From Clostridia bacterium (GTDB lineage: Bacteria; Bacillota_A; Clostridia; Christensenellales; Aristaeellaceae): a stretch of 61,739 nucleotides of DNA. A model generated the notes under the pieces. That model did not search any database. It was not told where the DNA came from and worked only from the letters and a program-made list of their open reading frames with translations. Positions 32,953 through 40,330 of the stretch are shown here, in pieces; position 1 is the first letter of the stretch; each line of letters starts with the position of its first letter. A program made the position numbers and the translations under genes. Location of the stretch: the NCBI GenBank assembly GCA_017525805.1, contig JAFXSH010000172.1, positions 1 to 61,739 of the forward strand, given 5' to 3'.

Positions 32953-34258
32953 AAGATTTGAACAGCAGCTCCAGGATTCGCTGAACAGAACGCTTTCCGG
33001 GGTGCGCACCACCTCCTTTCAGCGTGAACAATTCTTTGAAAACGCGACAGGAGGAAGAAAAGTGAAAAGAAAACTTACCTACAGTTTCAGTCTGGCGCTG
33101 GTCATCGCGCTGATGATTGCCATGACCGGCGTCGCCTTTGCTTTAACGGATGGATTCGGCATCCTGGATTTTGCCCGTACCCAATGGGAAGATGTGGAGG
33201 TTCCCCCCGACGCGGAAAAGTACATCGATCATGATTTGGCGATCAGCGAAACAGAGCATTTCACCGTGCGCTTCCGTGAAACGGCTTACGATGGGAAATC
33301 CTGCCATGTGGTGTACGACGTGGTCCCGAAAAGCAAGGATATCCTCCTTTTTGAGGGAATCGAAGATGAATTCTGGTATGGCCTGACCCATCTGAACCCG
33401 GACCGGGAAAAGATGCTTCAGGATGGAAGGACCATTCTGGACGTTTGGAACGCAGGCGGCTATGCCGAAGCCTGGGAAGTGGATATCGACGTGTACGACC
33501 CCAACGATACCGAATTTATCCAGGAATACGGCGGGGGCGGCGTGCTGGATGAAGAAACCGGCGTGTATACCGGCCATATCGATGTGCCTCTTTCGACCTT
33601 CAAGGAAGAAAGAACCCTGACCTTCTCCGTGCGCATGCTGCCCAGGATCGATATGCGCGATGAATTCGCCGTGGATTACGAACGGGCGGAATATGGCTAT
33701 CTGACGCGAACCTTCCACGCGTCGGTGTCCGGAGAAGAAAAAGTTTTAGTGAGCACGGAACCGATCCTGATCCCTTCCATCGGCGTGTGTATCGATCAGG
33801 TGCGGCTCATGGTACTGCCCCAGGAAATACAGTATCAGATCGACTATTCCCTGACGGATGCCGCGCTGTTTCATTCCCTGTTTGACGAGTACCCCGAAAA
33901 AAACCACACCGTGACGGTGCATCCCGCTTTCCGCTTCGTTTCCCAGAACGCGGACGCGAAGGAAGTCAAGCTCCTTGCCCGGGGGCTCACCAGCAACGAC
34001 AATCAGTATAATATCGATGAGGAACAGGGCATCTTCGCGCAAACCGGCTCCCTGGGTAGGAGCAGCGTACAGGAAGAATATACTCTGGGCATCTTCCGGA
34101 ATCTGTACACAAAGCCCTTGATCCCCATGGAAACGGTCACTTTCCAGGTACAGGCGCAGAATCCCGACACCCTGACCAGGTCGGAAAGGGTATGGCAGCA
34201 GCAGTCCGACCGGTCAAAACCCCACAATACCGCTGACGATACTTTCGTCAATCATTAA
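32942..34258 (+). CDS. DUF4179-type membrane protein, probable anti-sigma factor
   Basis: A 438-aa protein. A short cytoplasmic head (about 1-42) is followed by one membrane segment (YSFSLALVIALMIAMTGVAFA) and a large extracellular beta-rich domain of the DUF4179 type. Such proteins in Clostridia and Bacilli commonly sit directly after an ECF sigma gene and hold the sigma factor at the membrane until a surface signal arrives. The ATG at 32942 overlaps the sigma gene, so production of the two is balanced. The exact ligand is unknown. Confidence 0.82.
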   Translation: MKDKRFEQQLQDSLNRTLSGVRTTSFQREQFFENATGGRKVKRKLTYSFSLALVIALMIAMTGVAFALTDGFGILDFARTQWEDVEVPPDAEKYIDHDLAISETEHFTVRFRETAYDGKSCHVVYDVVPKSKDILLFEGIEDEFWYGLTHLNPDREKMLQDGRTILDVWNAGGYAEAWEVDIDVYDPNDTEFIQEYGGGGVLDEETGVYTGHIDVPLSTFKEERTLTFSVRMLPRIDMRDEFAVDYERAEYGYLTRTFHASVSGEEKVLVSTEPILIPSIGVCIDQVRLMVLPQEIQYQIDYSLTDAALFHSLFDEYPEKNHTVTVHPAFRFVSQNADAKEVKLLARGLTSNDNQYNIDEEQGIFAQTGSLGRSSVQEEYTLGIFRNLYTKPLIPMETVTFQVQAQNPDTLTRSERVWQQQSDRSKPHNTADDTFVNH

Positions 34259-34262
34259 ATTT

Positions 34263-34340
34263 TGTCAAGGAAAAGCACTTGACAGGACATGAAAACCGTG
34301 TATAATAGTGCTCTGTCAAGGCAAAAAGCCTGACAGGAGG
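34263..34340 (+). promoter_or_regulatory. Promoter with TGTCAAG inverted repeats before ylxM
   Basis: TTGACA (34279-34284), 16-base spacer, TATAAT (34301-34306). TGTCAAG (34263-34269) pairs with CTTGACA (34278-34284). A second copy, CTGTCAAGGC (34313-34322) with GCCTGACAG (34328-34336), lies in the transcript and partly covers the AGGAGG of ylxM. The repeat could be a protein site, an mRNA hairpin, or both. Confidence 0.6.
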
Positions 34341-34345
34341 ACGCC

Positions 34346-34723
34346 ATGGCGCAGGACGCATTCGGGGCGATGGAGAAAAAGGTGCTGCTTTCCTGGCTGC
34401 TCAGCTTTTACGGCAGCATGCTCACGGAAAACCAGCGGGAAATGGCCCGGCTGCATTGGGAAGAGGACCTTTCCCTGGCGGAAATCGCCGCCCAGTTTTC
34501 CATCACCCGCCAAAGCGTGCATGACACCGTGGGCCGCACCGAACGGCAGTTGGAGGCCCTGGAAGAAAAATTAGGGCTGCTCAAGCGGTTCAAAGCGATG
34601 GAAGAAGGATTGACGGCCTGCCGCGAGGAACTGAACCGGGTGGAAGCAACGGAAGAGACCCGGCCCCATCTGCTGGCCGCACGCCGCGCGATCGAATCAT
34701 TGCTGGATCAGGAGGAAGAATAA
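34346..34723 (+). CDS. ylxM: YlxM-family HTH protein, SRP accessory
   Basis: A 125-aa helical protein with a sigma-4-like helix-turn-helix (about 40-70, LSLAEIAAQFSITRQSVHD) and a coiled-coil tail. YlxM is the usual upstream partner of ffh in Firmicutes; in streptococci it modulates SRP GTPase activity. The stop codon overlaps the ffh start (TAATG). The hairpin over its ribosome binding site suggests translational control. Confidence 0.92.
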   Translation: MAQDAFGAMEKKVLLSWLLSFYGSMLTENQREMARLHWEEDLSLAEIAAQFSITRQSVHDTVGRTERQLEALEEKLGLLKRFKAMEEGLTACREELNRVEATEETRPHLLAARRAIESLLDQEEE

Positions 34724-36069
34724 TGGCATTTGAAGGGCTTTCTGAAAAGCTGCAAAACGCCTTTAAAAAACTCACCGGGAAGGGCAAACTGACCGAGCAG
34801 AACATCAAGGACGCCATGCGCGAAGTCCGCATGGCCCTGCTGGAAGCCGACGTGAACTACCTGGTGGTAAAGGATTTCATCAAAAAGGTGACCGAGCGCT
34901 GCATCGGCGCGGAGATCCTGGCCAACCTGAACGCCGGGCAGCAGGTGATCAAGATCGTGAACGAGGAGCTGACCGCTTTGATGGGCGGCAGCAACGCCAA
35001 GCTCACCTGGTCCTCTTCCGTTCCCACGATTTACATGCTCTGCGGCCTGCAGGGCGCCGGTAAAACCACCATGGCCGCCAAGCTGGCCGGATATCTGACC
35101 AAGCAGGGCAAAAAGCCCCTGCTGGCCGCCTGCGATATTTACCGCCCCGCCGCCATCAAGCAATTGCAGGTGGTGGGCGAGCAGGTGGGCGTGCCCGTGT
35201 TTGAAAAGGGCACCCAGGACCCGGTGAAAACCGCCAAGGAAGCCGTCGAAAATGCCCGGTACTATGGCCGGGACGTGCTGATCATCGACACCGCCGGCCG
35301 CCTGCACATCGACGAAGCGCTGATGCAGGAGCTGGCCAACATCAAGTCCACCGTGCACCCCCAGGAGATCCTGCTGGTGGTGGACGCCATGACCGGTCAG
35401 GACGCGGTGAACGTAGCCAAGTCCTTTGACGAAAAGCTGAGCATTGACGGCGTAATCGTCACCAAGCTGGACAGCGATACCCGCGGCGGCGCGGCGCTGT
35501 CCGTGCGGGCCGTCACCGGCAAGCCCATCAAGTTCGCGGGCACCGGCGAAAAGCTGGGCGACATTGAGCCCTTCCACCCCGAGCGCATGGCAAGCCGCAT
35601 CCTGGGCATGGGCGACGTGCTCACCCTGATCGAAAAGGCCGCGGCCGCCGCCGACGCGGAAGCCGCCGCCAAGCTGGCCGCCAAGGGCAAAAAGAACCCG
35701 GCGGACTTTGATCTGAACGATTTCCTGGATCAGATGCACCAGATCAAGAAAATGGGGCCGCTGTCCAGCGTGCTGGGCATGCTGCCGGGCATCGGAAGCA
35801 AGCTCAAGGACGTGGAAGTGGACGAAAACGCCCTGAAAAAGCCCGAGGCCATCATTTGCTCCATGACGCTCAAGGAGCGCCACAATCCCGCCATCCTGAA
35901 CGCTTCCCGCCGCAAGCGCATCGCCGCGGGCGCGGGCGTCAGCGTGCAGGACGTGAACGCCCTCATGCGCCAATTCGAGCAGATGCAGAAAATGATGAAG
36001 CAGATGATGGGCAACAAGCGCGGCATGATGCGCGCCATGAAGAACATGAACATGGGCAAAATGCCGTAA
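34723..36069 (+). CDS. ffh: Signal recognition particle protein Ffh
   Basis: A 448-aa SRP54 GTPase that binds signal sequences and 4.5S/6S RNA and delivers ribosomes to FtsY. The N domain (1-85) precedes the G domain with GLQGAGKTT at 108-116, DTAGRLHID and TKLDSDTRGGAAL. A Met-rich M domain follows (from about 320; MQKMMKQMMGNKRGMMRAM at the end). It is in an operon with ylxM and followed by rpsP, khpA, rimM and trmD. Confidence 0.97.
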   Translation: MAFEGLSEKLQNAFKKLTGKGKLTEQNIKDAMREVRMALLEADVNYLVVKDFIKKVTERCIGAEILANLNAGQQVIKIVNEELTALMGGSNAKLTWSSSVPTIYMLCGLQGAGKTTMAAKLAGYLTKQGKKPLLAACDIYRPAAIKQLQVVGEQVGVPVFEKGTQDPVKTAKEAVENARYYGRDVLIIDTAGRLHIDEALMQELANIKSTVHPQEILLVVDAMTGQDAVNVAKSFDEKLSIDGVIVTKLDSDTRGGAALSVRAVTGKPIKFAGTGEKLGDIEPFHPERMASRILGMGDVLTLIEKAAAAADAEAAAKLAAKGKKNPADFDLNDFLDQMHQIKKMGPLSSVLGMLPGIGSKLKDVEVDENALKKPEAIICSMTLKERHNPAILNASRRKRIAAGAGVSVQDVNALMRQFEQMQKMMKQMMGNKRGMMRAMKNMNMGKMP

Positions 36070-36135
36070 CAACTTCGCGGTTATCATAACTTCTATGATT
36101 ACCATATATACAACAAATTAGGGAGGAAAACTATC

Positions 36136-36384
36136 ATGGCTGTCAAAATTCGTCTCAAGAGAATGGGCATGAAAAAGCACCCCTTCTACCGCATCGTGGT
36201 CGCGGATGTCCGCAGCCCCCGCGATGGCCGCTTCATTGAAGAACTGGGTTACTACGATCCCATGAAGCAGCCCGCCGAAATCAAGGTTGACAACGAAAAG
36301 GCCCAGCAGTGGATGAAGAACGGCGCTCAGCCCACCGAAACCGTGCGGGTGCTGCTCAAGAAATCCGGCGCTATTGAAGGCTGA
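36136..36384 (+). CDS. rpsP: 30S ribosomal protein S16
   Basis: An 82-aa S16 protein ([37 protein letters not shown]), needed for 30S assembly. GGGAGG precedes the ATG. The block rpsP-khpA-rimM-trmD is the standard bacterial order and supports the assignment. Confidence 0.97.
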   Translation: MAVKIRLKRMGMKKHPFYRIVVADVRSPRDGRFIEELGYYDPMKQPAEIKVDNEKAQQWMKNGAQPTETVRVLLKKSGAIEG

Positions 36385-36410
36385 ATTGCCTGACAAAGAA
36401 AGGAATATCC

Positions 36411-36638
36411 ATGCGGGAACTCGTCCTATTCCTGGCAAAATCGCTGGTAGATCAGCCGGATGCGGTTCAAGTAATGGAAACCGAAGGGCCTGAAGCCATC
36501 ATTCTGGAGCTCTCCGTAGCTCCCGAGGATATGGGCAAGGTCATTGGCAAGCAGGGGCGCATCGCCAAGGCTATCCGCACGGTGGTCAAGGCCGCCACGG
36601 AAAAGAACGCCAAGCCGGTATTCGTGGAAATCCAGTAA
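36411..36638 (+). CDS. khpA: KH-domain RNA-binding protein KhpA
   Basis: A 75-aa single type-II KH domain protein. The GXXG RNA-binding loop is GKQG in DMGKVIGKQGRIAKAIRTVV. KhpA acts with KhpB in RNA binding and cell division/elongation control in Firmicutes. It is encoded in its usual place between rpsP and rimM. A terminator-like hairpin follows. Confidence 0.93.
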   Translation: MRELVLFLAKSLVDQPDAVQVMETEGPEAIILELSVAPEDMGKVIGKQGRIAKAIRTVVKAATEKNAKPVFVEIQ

Positions 36639-36650
36639 AGTGCCAGACGG

Positions 36651-36681
36651 AAGGGCGGCAGAACAATGCCGTCCTTTTCTT
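36651..36681 (+). terminator. Intra-operon terminator-like hairpin
   Basis: AAGGGCGGCA pairs with TGCCGTCCTT (one G-U), loop GAACAA, followed by a T-rich TTCTTCT. It lies between khpA and rimM and could lower expression of the distal genes. Confidence 0.6.
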
Positions 36682-36705
36682 CTATCTGTGGAAATGGAGA
36701 AGACA

Positions 36706-37233
36706 ATGCTTTCAGAATATATTTTGATTGGTCAGGTGCTGCGCCCCCAGGGCATCAAGGGCCAGGTGAAGGTCCGGCCCGACACTGACGACCCGGAGCG
36801 CTTTTTGGACTTGGAAACCGTTTATTTGAAAAAGGAAGAAGCCTACGGCCCCGTTTCCGTGGACGAAGTCAGCGTGCGGGACGACGGGGTATACCTGCGT
36901 TTGGCGGGGGCACAGAGCCGGGACGAAGCGGAAAAACAGCGGAATTGGATGCTGTACGTGGACCGGGCCCACGCGGTGGAGTTGGGGGAAGACGAAACTT
37001 TCATCTGCGATCTGATCGGCTGCAAAGCTGTGGACACCCAGGGAAACGAGCTTGGCACGGTGAAAGACGTGCTCCAGCCCGGCGGCAACGACGTGTACGT
37101 GATCAAAACCCCCAAGGGGGAAATGCTGCTGCCCGCCTTAAAGCACGTGATCCCCACGGTGGACGTGAAAAAGGGCGAAATCGTGGTGGACGAAAAGCGG
37201 CTGCCCGAGGTGGCCGTCTGCGATTGGGAGTGA
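36706..37233 (+). CDS. rimM: Ribosome maturation factor RimM
   Basis: A 175-aa protein that assists maturation of the 30S head and binds S19. The N-terminal beta-barrel (ILIGQVLRPQGIKGQVKVRP) and C-terminal PRC-barrel domain (DLIGCKAVDTQGNELGTVKD; EMLLPALKHVIPTVD) are complete. The ATG at 36706 is six bases after GGAG; an in-frame ATG at 36694 overlaps that site. Downstream follow a methyltransferase and a GNAT gene before trmD. Confidence 0.95.
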   Translation: MLSEYILIGQVLRPQGIKGQVKVRPDTDDPERFLDLETVYLKKEEAYGPVSVDEVSVRDDGVYLRLAGAQSRDEAEKQRNWMLYVDRAHAVELGEDETFICDLIGCKAVDTQGNELGTVKDVLQPGGNDVYVIKTPKGEMLLPALKHVIPTVDVKKGEIVVDEKRLPEVAVCDWE

Positions 37234-37238
37234 AAGCC

Positions 37239-38027
37239 ATGGAAGCCAGGGATTATTTGGATCAATACTATTCCAATTACGACGAGGATGGGCGGCTGCG
37301 CTCCAAACACGGGTATGTGGAATTTCACACCACCATGCGGTATATCCAAAAGTATTTGAAGCCCGGCGACCGCATCCTGGAAATCGGGGCGGGAACGGGC
37401 CGGTACAGTCACGCCCTGGCCCGAATGGGCTATCAGGTGGACGCGGTGGAGCTGGTGCGGCATAATATCGACATTTTTAACCGGAACACCCAACCGGGGG
37501 AACAAGTCGCTATCATGCAGGGCAATGCCATGGATTTATCGGCTTTCCCGGATAACGCTTACGATATCACCCTGCTTTTAGGCCCCATGTATCATCTGTT
37601 CACCGTGGAAGAACAGAAGCGGGCCCTGTCGGAAGCCATCCGCGTGACCCGGTCCGGCGGCGTGATTTACGCGGCCTACTGCAATAATGACGCTACCATC
37701 GTGCAGTATTGTTTCGTGCGGGGCATGTTCAAAGAACAGCGCTACAAGGACCTGATCGATCCCATCACCTTCAAGGCCCGGTCCACCTTCGAGGAGCTTT
37801 TCGTGCTGTACCGGAAAGAAGATATCGACGCCCTGATGGAAGGGTTTCCCACGGAACGGCTGCATTATGTTGGAACGGATATGGCGGCCAATTATTTCCG
37901 GGACGCAGTGGACGCCATGGACGACGAAATGTACGCTTTGTTCCTCAAGTATACGGACGCCATCTGCGAGCGCCCCGACATGGTGGGCGTCAGCCACCAT
38001 ATGCTGGATGTGTTCAGAAAGAAGTGA
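37239..38027 (+). CDS. Class I SAM-dependent methyltransferase
   Basis: A 262-aa Rossmann-fold methyltransferase. Motif I is ILEIGAGTGRYSHALARMG (about 48-66), followed by VDAVEL and the post-II region DITLLLGPMYHLF. This type is common in Clostridia (methyltransferase type 11) with unknown small-molecule or RNA substrate. It sits five bases after rimM and is co-directional with trmD, which breaks the usual rimM-trmD adjacency. GGGAG precedes the ATG. Confidence 0.88.
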   Translation: MEARDYLDQYYSNYDEDGRLRSKHGYVEFHTTMRYIQKYLKPGDRILEIGAGTGRYSHALARMGYQVDAVELVRHNIDIFNRNTQPGEQVAIMQGNAMDLSAFPDNAYDITLLLGPMYHLFTVEEQKRALSEAIRVTRSGGVIYAAYCNNDATIVQYCFVRGMFKEQRYKDLIDPITFKARSTFEELFVLYRKEDIDALMEGFPTERLHYVGTDMAANYFRDAVDAMDDEMYALFLKYTDAICERPDMVGVSHHMLDVFRKK

Positions 38028-38042
38028 AACGGAGGAAAGCCC

Positions 38043-38696
38043 ATGGCCCTGCCTGCGCTGGACAATCACGACGGCCGGATCAAATACTATGAACTGATGC
38101 TGGAAGGGGACATTTCCCATATGACGGAAATCCCCCTGCCGGAAGGTTATTCCTATGCCTTTTATCAGGACGGGGACCGGGACGCCTGGATCGAAATTGA
38201 GAAAAGCGCCAAAGAGTTTTCCACCTATGAAGAGGGCCTGAACGCCTGGAAGCGGTATTACGCGGACCATACGGAAGAACTGTATCACCGGATGGTGTTC
38301 GTGGTGAACCGGGCGGGTGAGAAAGTGGCCACCGCCACGGCGTTTTACGATATCCGGGGCGTTGACCAAAGCGGCGACGGCTGGCTGCACTGGGTGGCGG
38401 TGCGGCGGGACGAGCAGGGCAAGGGCCTGTCGAAGCCCCTGATTTCCCACGTGCTCCAGGTCATGAAGGGCCTGGGCTATACCCGCGCGAAAATCCCCAC
38501 CCAGACCACCACCTGGGTGGCCGTGAAGGTGTATCTGGATTTGGGTTTCCGGCCCATCGAAAAGAATTACATCCGCTGCCGTGACGGCTGGCGCATCGTC
38601 AAGCGCCTGACCGATCATCCCGCGCTCAGGGAACTGCCCCCGGCAAGGGACGAAGAAGTGCTGAAGTTGGGAATCTGTTCGGAGAGCAGTTTTTAA
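38043..38696 (+). CDS. GNAT-family N-acetyltransferase
   Basis: A 217-aa protein with a GNAT core. The central strand GWLHWVAVRRDEQGKGLSKPLI contains the acetyl-CoA loop (RRDEQGKG), followed by ARAKIPTQTTTWVAVKVYLDLGF. Substrate unknown. It is separated by 15 bases from the methyltransferase gene, both being inserted between rimM and trmD. GGAGG precedes the ATG. Confidence 0.85.
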   Translation: MALPALDNHDGRIKYYELMLEGDISHMTEIPLPEGYSYAFYQDGDRDAWIEIEKSAKEFSTYEEGLNAWKRYYADHTEELYHRMVFVVNRAGEKVATATAFYDIRGVDQSGDGWLHWVAVRRDEQGKGLSKPLISHVLQVMKGLGYTRAKIPTQTTTWVAVKVYLDLGFRPIEKNYIRCRDGWRIVKRLTDHPALRELPPARDEEVLKLGICSESSF

Positions 38697-38708
38697 AGCT
38701 TACGGGAC

Positions 38709-38762
38709 AGGGGGCTTCTTCAGCCCCCTAAACCCCTGAACCAAAGGACTTCGTCCTCTGGA
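38709..38762 (+). repeat. Tandem hairpins in the 211-base gap before trmD
   Basis: A perfect 8-bp hairpin AGGGGGCT/AGCCCCCT (38709-38729) is followed by a second, CCAAAGGAC/GTCCTCTGG with one mismatch. There is no T-run. It may be a diverged member of the palindrome family. The rest of 38763-38907 holds only the trmD ribosome binding site area. Confidence 0.45.
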
Positions 38763-38907
38763 CACCAATAGGTGAATTGACTTGGTTGGGGAAATCACTT
38801 CCCTGGCGCGGGGTCTGGGGCCGTGGAGGCACCAGCGTTCTCCAACTGACATGAAACGCTCAATAAAGCTGTAACCATACGATTACGTAATAAGAGGAAA
38901 CGCAGGC

Positions 38908-39678
38908 ATGACCATCGACATTCTGACCATTTTCCCCGAAATGTTTGACAGCGTGCTGAACGCCAGCATTTTGGGCCGCGCCCGGCAGCAGGGGCTGATT
39001 GAGATCGAATGTACCGACATCCGGCCTTTTTCCGCGTCCAAGCACAAGAACACCGACGATTACCCCTTCGGCGGCGGGGCGGGCATGCTGATGATGGCCC
39101 AGCCCATCGCGGACTGCATGCGGGCGGTGTGCGAAAAGCGCGGCGTGCCCTGCCTGTCCAACTTAGAACCCCACGAAGAAGCGCCGGTGAAACGCGTTTA
39201 TCTTTCCCCCCGTGGCGTGCCCCTGACCCAGAAGCTGGCCCAGGAATTATCCAGGGAACAGCATTTGATCCTGCTCTGCGGCCACTATGAGGGCGTGGAT
39301 CAGCGGGCGCTGGACAAGTATATCGATCTGGAAATCTCCATCGGGGATTATGTGCTTACCGGCGGCGAATTGGGGGCCATGGTGCTTGCCGACTGCGTGG
39401 CCCGCCTGATCCCCGGCGTGCTGGGCAGCGAGGAAAGCCCTCAGGACGAGAGCTTTTCCGACGCGGGGCTGCTGGAATATCCCCAGTATACCCGCCCCCG
39501 CACCTTCGAGGGCATGGACGTGCCCGAAGTGCTCCTGAACGGCGACCACGCTAAAATCGCCGCCTGGCGGCGCGAACAGGCCATCATCGCCACCGCCCAG
39601 CGGCGGCCCGACCTGCTGAAGACCGCTGAACTGAACGAAAAGGAAAAAAGGCTGGCGGAAGAAGCGGGAAAGGAATGA
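38908..39678 (+). CDS. trmD: tRNA (guanine-37-N1)-methyltransferase
   Basis: A 256-aa SPOUT-class methyltransferase that makes m1G37 and prevents frameshifting. Characteristic segments are DILTIFPEMFDSVLNASI, DDYPFGGGAGMLMM, the knot strands LILLCGHYEGVDQR and SIGDYVLTGGELGAM, and the C-terminal RPRTFEGMDVPEVLLNGDH. Normal length. rplS, which often follows, is absent here; the gene ends at the terminator at 39694. Confidence 0.97.
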   Translation: MTIDILTIFPEMFDSVLNASILGRARQQGLIEIECTDIRPFSASKHKNTDDYPFGGGAGMLMMAQPIADCMRAVCEKRGVPCLSNLEPHEEAPVKRVYLSPRGVPLTQKLAQELSREQHLILLCGHYEGVDQRALDKYIDLEISIGDYVLTGGELGAMVLADCVARLIPGVLGSEESPQDESFSDAGLLEYPQYTRPRTFEGMDVPEVLLNGDHAKIAAWRREQAIIATAQRRPDLLKTAELNEKEKRLAEEAGKE

Positions 39679-39693
39679 AAACAGCATAAAACA

Positions 39694-39730
39694 TGGGCTG
39701 CCGGACACATTACAAGCGTGCGGCAGCCCA
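39694..39730. terminator. Bidirectional terminator between trmD and the XRE gene
   Basis: Perfect 10-bp stem TGGGCTGCCG/CGGCAGCCCA with a 17-base loop, between two convergent genes. Confidence 0.65.
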
Positions 39731-39749
39731 TTGCTATCCCAACGGAATA

Positions 39750-40061
39750 TTATTGATCGTGATTGAACGCTCTCACCATCGTCAGCGTAGCTTGTTTCTG
39801 CTCCGGCGTCAGCGTCAGCCAGTTATTGAATAAATCTTTCAGTTCGGGGGTTAGTTCCACCATGTCCCCTTCTGTGAAAAATTGGGCAAGGGTGATGCCA
39901 AACCCCCGGCAGATAGCTTCCAGGGTGTCGATGGTTGGCTGGGTATTGCGTTTGTAAATATTCTTTATGGTGGAATCAGATAGGCCGCTTTCTTTGGCGA
40001 GGCGGTATTCCGTCCAGTTCCTTTCATTCAGCAATTGCCGCAAACGGCCTAGGGTGTCCAT
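39750..40061 (-). CDS. XRE-family transcriptional regulator
   Basis: A 103-aa protein with an N-terminal Cro/C1-type HTH (LRQLLNERNWTEYRLAKESG, then LSDSTIKNIYKRNTQPTIDT) and a short helical tail. It is divergent from the DUF6273-toxin-immunity genes and shares their regulatory region (40062-40330), so it may control them; that is inference from position. Confidence 0.85.
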   Translation of the reverse strand: MDTLGRLRQLLNERNWTEYRLAKESGLSDSTIKNIYKRNTQPTIDTLEAICRGFGITLAQFFTEGDMVELTPELKDLFNNWLTLTPEQKQATLTMVRAFNHDQ

Positions 40062-40244
40062 GGCGTCACCACCTTTCTGAAACTATTTTACTGTTAAGTT
40101 AAACGGTATCATATTGTCAAGTTGTCGGTTCTATGGTATTATTGTAAACGATGACAGACAATCAGGATGCCCGATATTACAGAAGAATATGACGGTGAAA
40201 AAATAAAAGAAATGGGAAAATACATGTCTGCGATCATATACCGC

Positions 40245-40273
40245 TTTCAACGATGGATGGAATATGATATAAT
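40245..40273 (+). promoter_or_regulatory. Promoter of the DUF6273-toxin-immunity operon
   Basis: TTTCAA (40245-40250), 17-base spacer, TATAAT (40268-40273), 58 bases before the GTG start. Confidence 0.65.
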
Positions 40274-40330
40274 TCCAGACAGGATCACTTGGATGAACAG
40301 ACAAACAAAAAAGAAGCGGAGGAATGTAGT

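Noticed and set aside
34723..36105. Long minus-strand frames opposite ffh and several other housekeeping genes
   Set aside because: Antisense frames of GC-rich coding DNA, His/Gly/Ala-rich, with no ribosome binding site or homologous motifs.
38763..38907. Possible RNA gene before trmD
   Set aside because: No cloverleaf, SRP-RNA or riboswitch core is visible; only weak hairpins remain.
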